A stretch of DNA of 64,000 bases, from contig CADAQX010000001.1 in the NCBI GenBank assembly GCA_902790215.1, positions 124,001-188,000 on the forward strand, written 5' to 3'. Below are positions 1 to 8,251 of this stretch, in pieces. Position 1 is the first letter of the stretch, and each line of letters opens with the position of its first letter. This stretch comes from an uncultured Bacteroidota bacterium (GTDB taxonomy: Bacteria; Bacteroidota; Bacteroidia; Bacteroidales; P3). Below the pieces are notes generated by a model. The model was not told where the DNA came from. It searched no databases and saw only the letters and a program-made list of their open reading frames with translations. The position numbers were made by a program, and so were the translations under genes.

Positions 1-1635
1 GGTCTGGTAATGCTTGGCATAGGTCTTCATCACCTGCGGGTTGCGGCACCAGTTCTCCATAATCTGTGAAGGCAGCTCGACAAAGTCGCGCGGGACATTG
101 GTACCGGCAAGCGAAGGATAGTGGCACTTGCTCAGCAGTCCGTGCAGGGCGTGGCCGAATTCATGGAACAGCGTCTCGCTCTCGTCGAAATTGAGGAGAG
201 AGGGTTTGTCGCCAGTGGGTTTGGTAAAATTGCACACCACCTGGATAATGGGGATTACATTCTCACCCTCGCGGTTCACCTTCTGGCCACGGAACTCGGT
301 CATCCAGGCACCGCTGCGCTTGCTGGCGCGGGGGAAGAAATCCATATAGAGAATACCGATAACCTTATCGCCGTCCATCACCTCATAGGCGTGAGCCTCC
401 TTGTTGTAGGTGGGCAGGTCGGGATTCTCGCGGAAGGTGATACCATACAGCTTGTTGGCTGTGGCAAAGGCACCCTCTCTTACATTGTCGAGAGAGAAAT
501 AGGGGCGCACAACATCGTCGTCCAAGTCATATTTCTCCTTGCGGAGTTTCTCGCTGTAGTAACGCCAGTCCCAAGGTTGCAGTTTGGCTGCGGGGTCGTC
601 CTTGGCAATCAGTTTCTGGTATTCGGCGCATTCCTGCTTGGCCTTGGACAATGCGGGACCCCAAATCTGCATCAGGCAGGTGTTCACGGCCTGGGGGGTC
701 TTGGCCAGACAGTTGTCCAGCACATAGTCGGCGTGGGTCTTGAAACCAAGGATATTGGCACGCTCCAGACGGAGGTTGACCAAAGTGTCGATAATCTTGG
801 TGTTGTCAAATTTGCCGCCGTTGCAACGGGTGCTGTAAGCCTCCCACATCTGATGGCGCAGGCCGCGGTCGGAGCAATTCTGCATAAAGGGTTCCCACGA
901 GGGCAGGTTGAGTTTGAAGACCAGTTTGCCTTTGGTCGCCTCGTCGGCATTGGCGGCCTCCTTGGCAGCGGCAATCTGGTCGGCAGTGATGCCGGCGGGA
1001 GCGGTGTCAAGCACCAGCTGATAGTCGTTGGTAGCCTTCAGCACATTCTGGGCAAAACGCAGGGTGAGCGAGGCAATCTGCTCATTCAGTTCACGGAAAC
1101 GGGCCTGTTTCTCAGCGGGGACATTGGCGCCGCTGCGCACAAAGCCCTTGTAGGTCTCTTCGAGCAGACGCATCTGTTCGGGATTAAGGCCCAGGCTCTC
1201 ACGCTGGTCATAGACGGCTTTGATACGCTCAAAAAGTTTTGCGTTCAGAGCGATGTTGTCGCCATGAGCCGAGAGCTTGGGAGTAATCTCTTCGGCAATA
1301 GCCTCCATCTCGTCGCTGTTTTCGCACTCGCTCAGATTGAAGAACACACTGGCCACGTTGTTGAGCAGCTCGCCGCTGTACTCATAAGCCTCTACGGTGT
1401 TCTCAAAAGTGGGAGCATCCGGGTTGTTCACAATGGCATCGATTTCTGCCATCTGCTGTTTCATGCCCTCCTCGAAGGCAGGCATGTAATGTTCGGTCTT
1501 GATTTTCCCAAAATCGGGAATCTCATAGGGAGTACCCCACTGTGCAAAGAAAGGATTGTCCATACTTTTTTTACATCCTGTTGTGAGCAGGGTCATTGCT
1601 GCGAACCCTGCAATTAATAAAGTAGTTTTTCTCAT
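1..1635 (-). CDS. M3 family zinc metallopeptidase (dipeptidyl carboxypeptidase-like), lipoprotein, 3' end cut by window edge
   Basis: Read on the minus strand from the ATG at 1635, the frame stays open to the window edge (545 codons seen). The N-terminus is a lipoprotein signal, with hydrophobic LLIAGFAAMTLL before a lipobox Cys (TTGC). Near residues 490-494 is HEFGH in the context ETLFHEFGHALHGLLS, the zinc site of thermolysin-like M3 peptidases (Dcp/oligopeptidase A group). The family is usually about 690 residues, so roughly 150 C-terminal residues lie outside. By family it removes dipeptides or short peptides from oligopeptides in the periplasm. It lies 28 nt downstream of the thioredoxin-like gene on the same strand and is probably co-transcribed. 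The family is clear; exact specificity is inferred. Confidence 0.93.
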   Translation of the reverse strand, partial: MRKTTLLIAGFAAMTLLTTGCKKSMDNPFFAQWGTPYEIPDFGKIKTEHYMPAFEEGMKQQMAEIDAIVNNPDAPTFENTVEAYEYSGELLNNVASVFFNLSECENSDEMEAIAEEITPKLSAHGDNIALNAKLFERIKAVYDQRESLGLNPEQMRLLEETYKGFVRSGANVPAEKQARFRELNEQIASLTLRFAQNVLKATNDYQLVLDTAPAGITADQIAAAKEAANADEATKGKLVFKLNLPSWEPFMQNCSDRGLRHQMWEAYSTRCNGGKFDNTKIIDTLVNLRLERANILGFKTHADYVLDNCLAKTPQAVNTCLMQIWGPALSKAKQECAEYQKLIAKDDPAAKLQPWDWRYYSEKLRKEKYDLDDDVVRPYFSLDNVREGAFATANKLYGITFRENPDLPTYNKEAHAYEVMDGDKVIGILYMDFFPRASKRSGAWMTEFRGQKVNREGENVIPIIQVVCNFTKPTGDKPSLLNFDESETLFHEFGHALHGLLSKCHYPSLAGTNVPRDFVELPSQIMENWCRNPQVMKTYAKHYQT

Positions 1636-1663
1636 AATGATATATTATTTGTTATTTTCGCAA

Positions 1664-3094
1664 CTATAACCCTTGGCCGCAGATGGCTGTTATGATGCCC
1701 TCAATACTGCTCTCGCCCAGTTTCTTGGCCTGGATAATATTGTTCTCGTCAATCAGGTATATCTGCGGTGTAGTGTTGATGTCGTACACATCGTGCCAGT
1801 CGACGTTGGCCTCGCCGCCGTCCAAGCTCAGCCACACGGGGCTGTTCATTCCCTTCTCAGCCATGAATTTCTTCCACTCGGCGCGAGTCTTGTCATCCGG
1901 GTCGCTGAGGATGGTAAACGCTCCTATGTCATATTGCGACTGGTATTTCTGGAACACCCTGTACACTTCGGGGATGACGTGCTGGCAATGGCCGCAGTTG
2001 GGCGACCAGAACACCAGCAGTTTCCACTTATGCGGCATAGCGTGGAGCGAATGCGGCACATGCATGGTGTCGAACAGTATCAACTCGGGCGCCTCATGTC
2101 CGACAAGCAGTCTTTCCCATTTGTTGGCACGCAACAGTTCTTTTTCTATATTGCTGGGCGACGACCAGAAATTGTCATCGCTGGCATAGTATTTCTTTAC
2201 CAGATGGACATATATCTCGTCGTACACCATCACATTGCTTTGCAGGTATTTCTGCATCAAGGTAATGAGCAGATACTGGAACACATCGGGCGCGGCCTTG
2301 GCCCGCTCAAGCATCGGGTCCATATAGCTGATGATGACCTGGGGCGGAGCATACTTGAGCACTTTGTCGTAGAAATCCATCACCCGGTCGTAGAACACCG
2401 CCTTGGGAGTGCGCACCAACGCATTGTCTTCGAGCATCATATTATCAAAATAATGCTCTATAAAGTAGTTGCGCCGCTGGTTGGCAGTCAGCGTGTCTCC
2501 GTTGGACGACACCACCGGGGGCTCTTCGTCCTTGCTGCAAAGCATCATTTTGGACAGAAACATTTCTGGATGCTCCTTTATCAAAGACATCTTCACGCTG
2601 TCGAGCTGCAACAGTTTGCGGTATTTATACTCGGCAAACGCTGCCGAGTCCATCGTGTAGTTATGCTGGCTGATATCTTTCGAATACTGCCCGTCGATGA
2701 CATGGAATTGAAAGAAAAACTCGTTCTGGCGACTGTTTTTCACCTTCATGTTCGATGTCCAGTCGTTCTCATCAGTCTCAAAGGAGAAGAAAGGCTTCTC
2801 GCGGTAAACCACAAACTCGACATAAGTCCCTTTCGGGTTGGCGAAAAAATAAAGCCCGTAGGGAAGGGTGTCGGTAGCGCTCGAAAAGACAAAACGCCCT
2901 TTCTTATCCACGAATGCAGTGTCAACCACTTGATTACCTTTTGCAAAGTAATGCCCCATATACATCACCGAATCCTTTCCGTTCTTGATGGTAAGGGTAA
3001 TTTCATACTTGGGTTTCTTACGTGCCTGTGCCGGCATGGCCATTAATACCGCCAGCAAAAGAAGCAATACCGATTTAATCATTTTTGTAGTCAT
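1664..3094 (-). CDS. Periplasmic thioredoxin-like protein (DUF4369/DUF5106-type)
   Basis: 476 aa with a Sec signal peptide (hydrophobic VLLLLLAVLMAMPAQA, cleavage after AQA). The N-terminal third resembles the beta-rich DUF4369-type domain, the middle is helical as in DUF5106, and the C-terminal 150 residues are a thioredoxin fold with the redox motif FWSPNCGHCQHVIP (CGHC near residue 366). By family, such TlpA/ResA-like proteins handle thiol-disulfide exchange in the Bacteroidota periplasm; the substrate is unknown. It is the first gene of a two-gene minus-strand unit with the M3 peptidase. The upstream 630 bp hold a repeat and no gene. The domain calls are from pattern, not a profile search. 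Confidence 0.85.
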   Translation of the reverse strand: MTTKMIKSVLLLLLAVLMAMPAQARKKPKYEITLTIKNGKDSVMYMGHYFAKGNQVVDTAFVDKKGRFVFSSATDTLPYGLYFFANPKGTYVEFVVYREKPFFSFETDENDWTSNMKVKNSRQNEFFFQFHVIDGQYSKDISQHNYTMDSAAFAEYKYRKLLQLDSVKMSLIKEHPEMFLSKMMLCSKDEEPPVVSSNGDTLTANQRRNYFIEHYFDNMMLEDNALVRTPKAVFYDRVMDFYDKVLKYAPPQVIISYMDPMLERAKAAPDVFQYLLITLMQKYLQSNVMVYDEIYVHLVKKYYASDDNFWSSPSNIEKELLRANKWERLLVGHEAPELILFDTMHVPHSLHAMPHKWKLLVFWSPNCGHCQHVIPEVYRVFQKYQSQYDIGAFTILSDPDDKTRAEWKKFMAEKGMNSPVWLSLDGGEANVDWHDVYDINTTPQIYLIDENNIIQAKKLGESSIEGIITAICGQGL

Positions 3095-3205
3095 GCATTC
3101 AATAACGCATTCCCCGTTTTAATATTGTGTCGGGCACCTGAAAACATTGACCCAAATCGGTCAATAGGCCAACTTTTATATGTTTTTCTCTCGCTTTTTG
3201 ACCAC

Positions 3206-3449
3206 TCAAGCGTCGTCATTTATTCGCTCGTTATTCGATCGTTTTCCACTCTTTCTCCGTTTCAGAAAGGGAAAAACGAGGGAAACATATCGAAAAACGA
3301 TATGATAAAGAACGACGCAACATCGGGTCTGGAAGGTGCAGAGAGTAGCGTTGGGGACAAATATGCGACACTATCGGAACAGTGGCGTAAGTTGACGAAA
3401 GGTGACGTAATCCCTCACAGAATAAAAAGTAAATTCCGCGCGAAGCGGC
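3206..3449 (+). repeat. Interspersed intergenic repeat, copy A
   Basis: About 244 bp, from TCAAGCGTCGTCATTTATTC to CGCGCGAAGCGGC. It matches blocks at 22215-22519, 49119-49352 (inverted) and 58383-58626. Landmarks are an ATTCGATCG-type direct repeat, an imperfect hairpin around TTTCAGAAAGGGAAA, the block TTGGGGACAAATATGCGAC, and the end block ATCCCTCACAGAATAAAAAG. Open frames that cross it (for example 3125-3511) have no protein-like features and shift between copies. The rest of 3095-3724 holds no gene that I can see. Confidence 0.85.
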
Positions 3450-3553
3450 CAATCTGCTCGACACAAATACGAATCTGGCATAAACCCCGTATTGGATGTC
3501 GAAAGAAATAAGGGATAAAACTTGCCAAACTTTAGTAATTAAAAATAAATGTG

Positions 3554-3561
3554 TATATTTG
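3554..3561 (+). promoter_or_regulatory. Bacteroidota -7 box for the YpfJ-like gene
   Basis: TATATTTG matches the phylum -7 consensus TAnnTTTG. No clear -33 TTG lies at the usual 19-21 bp spacing. The leader to the ATG at 3725 would be about 155 nt. Confidence 0.6.
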
Positions 3562-3724
3562 CATTTTTAAAGAGAGCTGTATGTTTAACTGGCAAAAGAG
3601 GGGTACAACCGTGTGCAAGAGGCTGTTGTTCACAACACAAGGCATCGGACAAAAGACTCTGTGGCCTTCTCGCGCCAGCAACACAATCTCTAAATATAAA
3701 ACAGAAAACCAACAATAAAACACT

Positions 3725-4576
3725 ATGAACTTAGAAGGAAGACGCGAAAGCAAGAATGTTGATGACCGCAGAGGCAAAGTAACAAAAACAGCCGGATTAG
3801 GAATCGGCGGACTGCTGATTGCAGGCATTATTTATTTGTTTACCGGCACGAATGTAGCCCCATTAGTTCAACAAATGGGCGGCAGAACCGAAACTGTGGA
3901 CACCGAGTATGTAGCCACTGCCGAAGAACAGGAACTGGCCAAGTTCGCCAGCCAGATATTGGCAGGCACAGAGGATGTATGGACCGCAGAGTTCAAGAAG
4001 ATGGGCCGCACCTACAAGCCGCCCAAGCTGGTGCTGTTCAAGGGGGCTGTGCAGAGCGGCTGCGGCAACGCCACATCGTCAACGGGTCCGTTCTACTGTT
4101 CCGCTGACCAATGTGTGTATCTCGACCTGGAGTTTTTCTCAAGCATGTACCAGCAACTGGGAGCCGACGGCGACTTCGCCTATGCCTATGTCATAGCCCA
4201 CGAGGTGGGTCACCATGTGCAGTATTTGTTGGGCACGCTGGAAGAGGCACACCAACAGATGAGCCGCCTGAGCAAGGCCGAAGCCAATAAAATCAGTGTC
4301 CGACTGGAATTGCAGGCCGATTATTATGCAGGCGTATGGGCTTATCATGACAACAAGATGTTCAACTCGCTTGAGGATGGCGACATCGAGGAAGGGCTGC
4401 ATGTGGCATCGGTTATTGGCGACGACTATCTACAGAAAAAGGCTCAGGGCTACACGGTGCCCGAATCCTTCAACCACGGCACGTCGGCCCAGCGTTCCAA
4501 ATGGCTTAAGAAAGGCTTGTCCACAGGCAGTGTGGCTGGCGGCGACACCTTCTCCCCCAGCTACTCCAACCTCTGA
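3725..4576 (+). CDS. ypfJ: Putative neutral zinc metallopeptidase, YpfJ/KPN_00809 type
   Basis: 283 aa. Residues 1-20 are charged (MNLEGRRESKNVDDRRGK), followed by one membrane segment (GLGIGGLLIAGIIYLF), then an extracytoplasmic domain with VIAHEVGHHVQYLLG. The HExxH zinc site is near residue 159, with a downstream ELQADYYAG that fits the third ligand region. N-terminus, length and motif all match the YpfJ family (PF04228). Its physiological substrate is not established. It stands alone on the plus strand between a repeat-filled gap and the beta-barrel gene. Confidence 0.92.
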   Translation: MNLEGRRESKNVDDRRGKVTKTAGLGIGGLLIAGIIYLFTGTNVAPLVQQMGGRTETVDTEYVATAEEQELAKFASQILAGTEDVWTAEFKKMGRTYKPPKLVLFKGAVQSGCGNATSSTGPFYCSADQCVYLDLEFFSSMYQQLGADGDFAYAYVIAHEVGHHVQYLLGTLEEAHQQMSRLSKAEANKISVRLELQADYYAGVWAYHDNKMFNSLEDGDIEEGLHVASVIGDDYLQKKAQGYTVPESFNHGTSAQRSKWLKKGLSTGSVAGGDTFSPSYSNL

Positions 4577-4701
4577 CAAAACAGTCTGCAACAGTCGTGA
4601 GACACATGTGCCACGCACATAAAGAGGCGTTGCAACCATCAGATTGTAAACAGAATATCAAATAAAGAATTTCTTTTTTTTAATAAAAGGAAAAAAACGT
4701 G

Positions 4702-4709
4702 TATATTTG
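4702..4709 (+). promoter_or_regulatory. Bacteroidota -7 box for the beta-barrel gene
   Basis: TATATTTG in the context GTGTATATTTGCATTTTGAA, almost the same as the site at 3554. The upstream 30 bp are A/T tracts with no obvious TTG. It lies 37 bp before the start codon at 4746. Confidence 0.65.
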
Positions 4710-4745
4710 CATTTTGAAATTGAACAATAAAATAATTACAATACT

Positions 4746-5759
4746 ATGAAGAAACACTTAATTTTCGTAATGCTGCTTGCCCTGATGGGCGGAGCTTTTG
4801 CCCAGAACCAGGGTACCAAAGAGTATGTATCGGCTTTAATTACTTTCAGAGCCGACAGCAATGTGCCGCAGGACTCTTTAGACAAGTACGGTGTGATTAT
4901 CCAGACCCGCTCGGGCAGAATGGCCAATGCGCTTATCGAGGCTGAGCAATATCAGGCTTTCCTGATGTCCAACTTGGTGGAAAGAGTGCAGCCTTCCACC
5001 CGCGTGTTCCTGCACACCAACCAGCTGAATGACAAAGGCGTCTACACTGTCGACTCCCGTAGCCACCACGATGTAAAGGCCAAAGACAATCCCGAAAGAC
5101 GTGAGGATGTGCGCCGCCACATGATTCCCGAAGAGGATATCCGCAACGACGAGGCCAAAGGCTGGTATCTCGGCTTGATGCTTGGCGGTTCTTCCAACTA
5201 CATGGCTGTGAAGCAAGCTATGTGGGACGGCAAATGGTATAGCCAGCGCGGCCTGAATCTGGAGGCTCGCTTCGGCTACCAGTTCAATGAATGGATTGGC
5301 ATCCGCAGCGGTCTCAACCTGGTATCGAAAAACTACTCCACCGATTTGAGCATTCCCTTCAACGGTGTCACCAACTCGTATCAGACCTATCACCAGAACC
5401 AGTATCTCCAACTGCCGGTGATGGCCGACCTTTCAATCGGCGGCGAGAGCGTCCGCATCCACTTCATGGCCGGTGGCTATGCAGCCTTCTGGGCTTCGCA
5501 CTACCGCGACGGCTACGTGTATGTCCCCGGCGACAGCCGTCCTTACTCAGGCTGGACATACCGTTTTGTCAAGGGCTATGACAAGCGCTTTGATGCCGGC
5601 TTGGCCGGTGGCATCGGCCTCACCATGAAGGTGACTCCCGCCTGGCAGCTGCACTTCGAAGGCAACTATTACCACGGCCTTATCAGCACCGCTGCAAAGC
5701 CCTACAAGACCTACAACCGCACCTGGACTTTCGGCATGGGTCTCACCTATCACTTCTAA
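4746..5759 (+). CDS. Secreted outer-membrane beta-barrel protein (OmpA/porin-family barrel)
   Basis: 337 aa with a signal peptide (MKKHLIFVMLLALMGGAFAQ, cut after AQ). Residues 20-130 are an extra soluble segment. From about residue 140 the sequence alternates in the way of an eight-stranded barrel (WYLGLMLGGSSNY, LNLEARFGYQFNEWIGIRSG), ending with the aromatic outer-membrane signature GMGLTYHF. By family these barrels sit in the outer membrane; no substrate can be read from the sequence. The N-terminal segment starting KEYVSALITFRADS is not part of a plain barrel and may be a periplasmic domain. A strong terminator follows at once, so it is a single-gene transcript. Confidence 0.85.
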   Translation: MKKHLIFVMLLALMGGAFAQNQGTKEYVSALITFRADSNVPQDSLDKYGVIIQTRSGRMANALIEAEQYQAFLMSNLVERVQPSTRVFLHTNQLNDKGVYTVDSRSHHDVKAKDNPERREDVRRHMIPEEDIRNDEAKGWYLGLMLGGSSNYMAVKQAMWDGKWYSQRGLNLEARFGYQFNEWIGIRSGLNLVSKNYSTDLSIPFNGVTNSYQTYHQNQYLQLPVMADLSIGGESVRIHFMAGGYAAFWASHYRDGYVYVPGDSRPYSGWTYRFVKGYDKRFDAGLAGGIGLTMKVTPAWQLHFEGNYYHGLISTAAKPYKTYNRTWTFGMGLTYHF

Positions 5760-5781
5760 TCAAATCCCTACAGAATAAACT

Positions 5782-5820
5782 AAAGGCGGGAACCGTTGTC
5801 AACGGCTTCCGCCTTTTTTT
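5782..5820 (+). terminator. Rho-independent terminator after the beta-barrel gene
   Basis: AAAGGCGG and AACCGTTG pair with CAACGG and CCGCCTTT around a TC loop, followed by a run of seven T. It lies 22 bp after the stop codon. Confidence 0.9.
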
Positions 5821-5877
5821 GAGCATAGCATCTGGACATCATGCCTGCTTTCGATATAAGACATTGGCATCACAACC

Positions 5878-6762
5878 ATGATACAAATTGACGAGATAAC
5901 ATTTGAGGTGGACAAGCCCGTGTGGCCTGATTTTCTAAACCACCGGCCGGCCGACAGCCACAAGGGGAATTACGGCCACGCACTGCTTGTGGCGGGCAGC
6001 TATGGCAAGATGGGAGCCGCTGTGCTGGCAGCACGTGCCTGCCTCCGTTCCGGAGTCGGACTACTTACTGTGCACGTCCCGGCCAAGGGAGTCGATATCA
6101 TACAGACCGCCGTACCGGAAGCGATGGTGTCCATCGACAGCAACGACACACACTGGACAAGACAGTTCCGTCCCGATGACCTAGCTCGTTACGATGCCAT
6201 TGCTGTCGGTCCCGGACTGGGAACGAATTGCACAGAAGCCCTGGACACGCTGCTGTCCTCAGCATGCGGAAAACCGCTTGTTTTAGACGCCGATGCACTC
6301 AATATGCTGGTGAACATTACGGAAAAAGAGAGTCGGCTGGGCATCCAAGGGCATCTTGCCCCCACAATCCTCACTCCCCATGCCAAAGAGTTTGAACGCC
6401 TGTTCGGCACTTACAAGAGCCCGGAAGAACGGCAGGACGCGCAACGCATGATCAGCCGACAATCAGGTTGTGCCATTGTCTACAAGGGCAACCGTACACA
6501 AACCACTGGAAGCAAGGGGGAAATGTACATTAACACCACTGGGAACCCAGGCATGGCTACCGCAGGCAGCGGCGATGTGCTGACAGGAGTTATACTTGCA
6601 ATATTAGCACAAAACAAAGAAACACAATTAGATGCAGCAATGTGTGCATCTTTGGGTGTGTGGATACATGGCAAATCCGGTGATTTAGCCCATAAAAAAC
6701 TATCAGAATGCGGCATTGTAGCAAGTGACATCATCGATTTTTTACCAAAAGCAACAATCTGA
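5878..6762 (+). CDS. nnrD: ADP-dependent NAD(P)H-hydrate dehydratase
   Basis: 294 aa. It matches the YjeF C-terminal (ribokinase-like) domain: early HKGNYGHALLVAGSYGKMGA, then VGPGLGTN, LDADALNML, TPHAKEFERLFG and the nucleotide/substrate loop GNPGMATAGSGDVLTG (GSGD near residue 229). By family it dehydrates damaged NAD(P)H hydrates using ADP or ATP. In many bacteria this domain is fused behind the NnrE epimerase; here it stands alone and no epimerase is in the window. It starts 58 bp after the preceding terminator. The tRNA-Asn downstream has its own promoter. Confidence 0.95.
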   Translation: MIQIDEITFEVDKPVWPDFLNHRPADSHKGNYGHALLVAGSYGKMGAAVLAARACLRSGVGLLTVHVPAKGVDIIQTAVPEAMVSIDSNDTHWTRQFRPDDLARYDAIAVGPGLGTNCTEALDTLLSSACGKPLVLDADALNMLVNITEKESRLGIQGHLAPTILTPHAKEFERLFGTYKSPEERQDAQRMISRQSGCAIVYKGNRTQTTGSKGEMYINTTGNPGMATAGSGDVLTGVILAILAQNKETQLDAAMCASLGVWIHGKSGDLAHKKLSECGIVASDIIDFLPKATI

Positions 6763-6808
6763 CAATCAAAACATAAATCATCGCAAAGAATATTTTTTTA
6801 AAAATAAT

Positions 6809-6839
6809 TTTGCCAATTGAAAAAAAGTGTGTATCTTTG
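6809..6839 (+). promoter_or_regulatory. Complete Bacteroidota promoter for tRNA-Asn
   Basis: TTTG (6809-6812), a 19-bp spacer and TATCTTTG (6832-6839) give the full -33/-7 arrangement, 29 bp before the tRNA. The spacer begins CCAATTGAAAAAA, shared with three other promoters in this window. Confidence 0.85.
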
Positions 6840-6868
6840 CAACCGCTTTGAAAGAGATAAAGCAACCT

Positions 6869-6945
6869 TCCTCAATAGCTCAGTTGGTTAGAGCACCTGA
6901 CTGTTAATCAGGGGGTCGCAGGTTCAAGTCCTGCTTGGGGAGCCA
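6869..6945 (+). tRNA. tRNA-Asn (anticodon GTT)
   Basis: The cloverleaf folds by eye. The acceptor stem TCCTCAA pairs with TTGGGGA. The D arm is GCTC/GAGC, the anticodon stem CCTGA/TCAGG holds loop CTGTTAA with GTT at 6903-6905, and the T arm is GCAGG/CCTGC with TTCAAGT. The discriminator is G (6942), and CCA is encoded at 6943-6945. Confidence 0.98.
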
Positions 6946-7001
6946 AAGATAAGCACTGAACATCAGTGCTTTTTCTTTTATAAAGACATTGCAACGACAC
7001 A

Positions 7002-7250
7002 ATGACAAACACATTGCTCATAACCCTGCTTTTGGCACTCGCCATCCTGGCACTGATGATGCTCGGCTTGGGCATCAAAATGTTATTCCGGAAAAACGGG
7101 GAATTCAAGCGGCACTGCAGCAGCACCGACCCCTATACAGGCAAGTCCGAGGGCTGTATATGCCATAAGGCCTCCAAGGTCAACTGCAGCCAAAGCAAAC
7201 GCTACTCCCCCCTAGAAGTAAACGACAACCTGCTGGACGAAATCCGATAA
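7002..7250 (+). CDS. Small Cys-containing membrane protein
   Basis: 82 aa. One N-terminal membrane segment (LLITLLLALAILALMMLGLGI) is followed by a positively charged turn (KMLFRKNGEFKRHC) and a cytosolic-type tail with four Cys (C at about residues 39, 52, 54 and 62). This layout (one TM, G-I-K-x-LF-K, then Cys pairs) recalls NqrM/DUF539-like small proteins, but I cannot confirm membership. It starts 57 bp after the tRNA and ends just before a terminator shared with convergent folD. It looks real because the TM and Cys pattern is coherent and the coding frame fits its surroundings. Confidence 0.7.
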   Translation: MTNTLLITLLLALAILALMMLGLGIKMLFRKNGEFKRHCSSTDPYTGKSEGCICHKASKVNCSQSKRYSPLEVNDNLLDEIR

Positions 7251-7272
7251 CAAACATTCGTACAACAAAACA

Positions 7273-7310
7273 ATCCCGCACCGGCCAGTGGCAGATGCGG
7301 GATTTCTTTT
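7273..7310. terminator. Bidirectional terminator between the small membrane gene and folD
   Basis: ATCCCGCA pairs with TGCGGGAT around a 13-nt loop, with TTCTTTT on the plus strand and A-rich sequence on the other side. It sits between convergent genes and can serve both. Confidence 0.75.
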
Positions 7311-7329
7311 ATAAGGCTTTAGCCTTGTA

Positions 7330-8211
7330 TCACTGGGCGGCAAGATTTCTCTTGTACGCTTTCATAGTGTTCTGCAAAAGCGAAATGATAGTCAGGGGAC
7401 CTACACCACCGGGCACAGGGGTCACCCAGCTGCAGAGTTTGTCCACTTCGCTGTGCTTCACGTCACCGATAATGCGATAACCGCTCTTCTTGCTTTCGTC
7501 GGGAATGCGATGGATACCCACATCTATCACCACTGCGCCTTCCTTGACCATATCAGCCGTCACAAACTCAGGCTTTCCGATGGCCACCACCAGAATATCG
7601 GCAGAGCGTGCCAGTTCGGGCAGGTTCTTCGTGCGACTGTGGCACAGCGTCACCGTGCAGTCGAACCCCTTTCTCGAAAGGAGGTTGGCCACAGGCGTAC
7701 CTACGATATTACTGCGGCCTATCACCACACAATGCTTGCCGGTGGTTTCAATGCCGTATCTTTGAAGCAGGGTGCATATCCCCATGGGCGTAGCGGGAAC
7801 AAAAGCATCCTCTCCCAGCACCATACGCCCCACATTGATGGCCGTAAAGCCATCCACATCCTTATCAGGGGAAATAGCGTCGATAATATGCTGCTCATTG
7901 ATGTGCTTGGGCAGCGGCAGCTGGACGATAAAACCGTCAATCTCCGGGTCGTTGTTGAGGAAATTGATAGCCTCCAGCAAATCTTTTTCAGAGGTATTCT
8001 CCGAGTAGCGGTACACCGACGAGGTAAAACCCACCTCATGGCTCGATTTCTCTTTATTGGCGACATACGTCTGGCTTGCGCCGTCGTTGCCAACAATGAC
8101 AGCTGCAAGATGCGGGGGTCTTTTTCCCGCAGCCGTCAGCCGACGCACTTCATTGGCGATTTCTTCTTTGATTTGGATGGACAGGGCTTTGCCGTCTAAT
8201 AACTGTAACAT
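7330..8211 (-). CDS. folD: Bifunctional methylenetetrahydrofolate dehydrogenase / methenyltetrahydrofolate cyclohydrolase
   Basis: 293 aa, the usual FolD length. Diagnostic motifs are present in order: substrate site [14 protein letters not shown] (catalytic Lys), [24 protein letters not shown], the NADP-binding loop [16 protein letters not shown], and [15 protein letters not shown] near the C-terminus. It interconverts 5,10-methylene-, methenyl- and 10-formyl-tetrahydrofolate in the cytosol. It lies 40 bp downstream of ffh on the same strand and may be transcribed with it. Confidence 0.98.
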   Translation of the reverse strand: MLQLLDGKALSIQIKEEIANEVRRLTAAGKRPPHLAAVIVGNDGASQTYVANKEKSSHEVGFTSSVYRYSENTSEKDLLEAINFLNNDPEIDGFIVQLPLPKHINEQHIIDAISPDKDVDGFTAINVGRMVLGEDAFVPATPMGICTLLQRYGIETTGKHCVVIGRSNIVGTPVANLLSRKGFDCTVTLCHSRTKNLPELARSADILVVAIGKPEFVTADMVKEGAVVIDVGIHRIPDESKKSGYRIIGDVKHSEVDKLCSWVTPVPGGVGPLTIISLLQNTMKAYKRNLAAQ

Positions 8212-8251
8212 GGGAGTATATTTTGTATAATTGTAGGTTATTTATTATTCA

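Noticed and set aside
121-1617. 498-codon plus-strand frame over the M3 peptidase region
   Set aside because: It mirrors the real minus-strand gene, which has a lipoprotein signal and HEFGH; the plus-strand translation has no family features.
3125-3511. 128-codon frame in the gap at 3.1-3.5 kb
   Set aside because: It runs through repeat copy A. The equivalent frames in copies B, C and D are broken or shifted, so it is not a gene.
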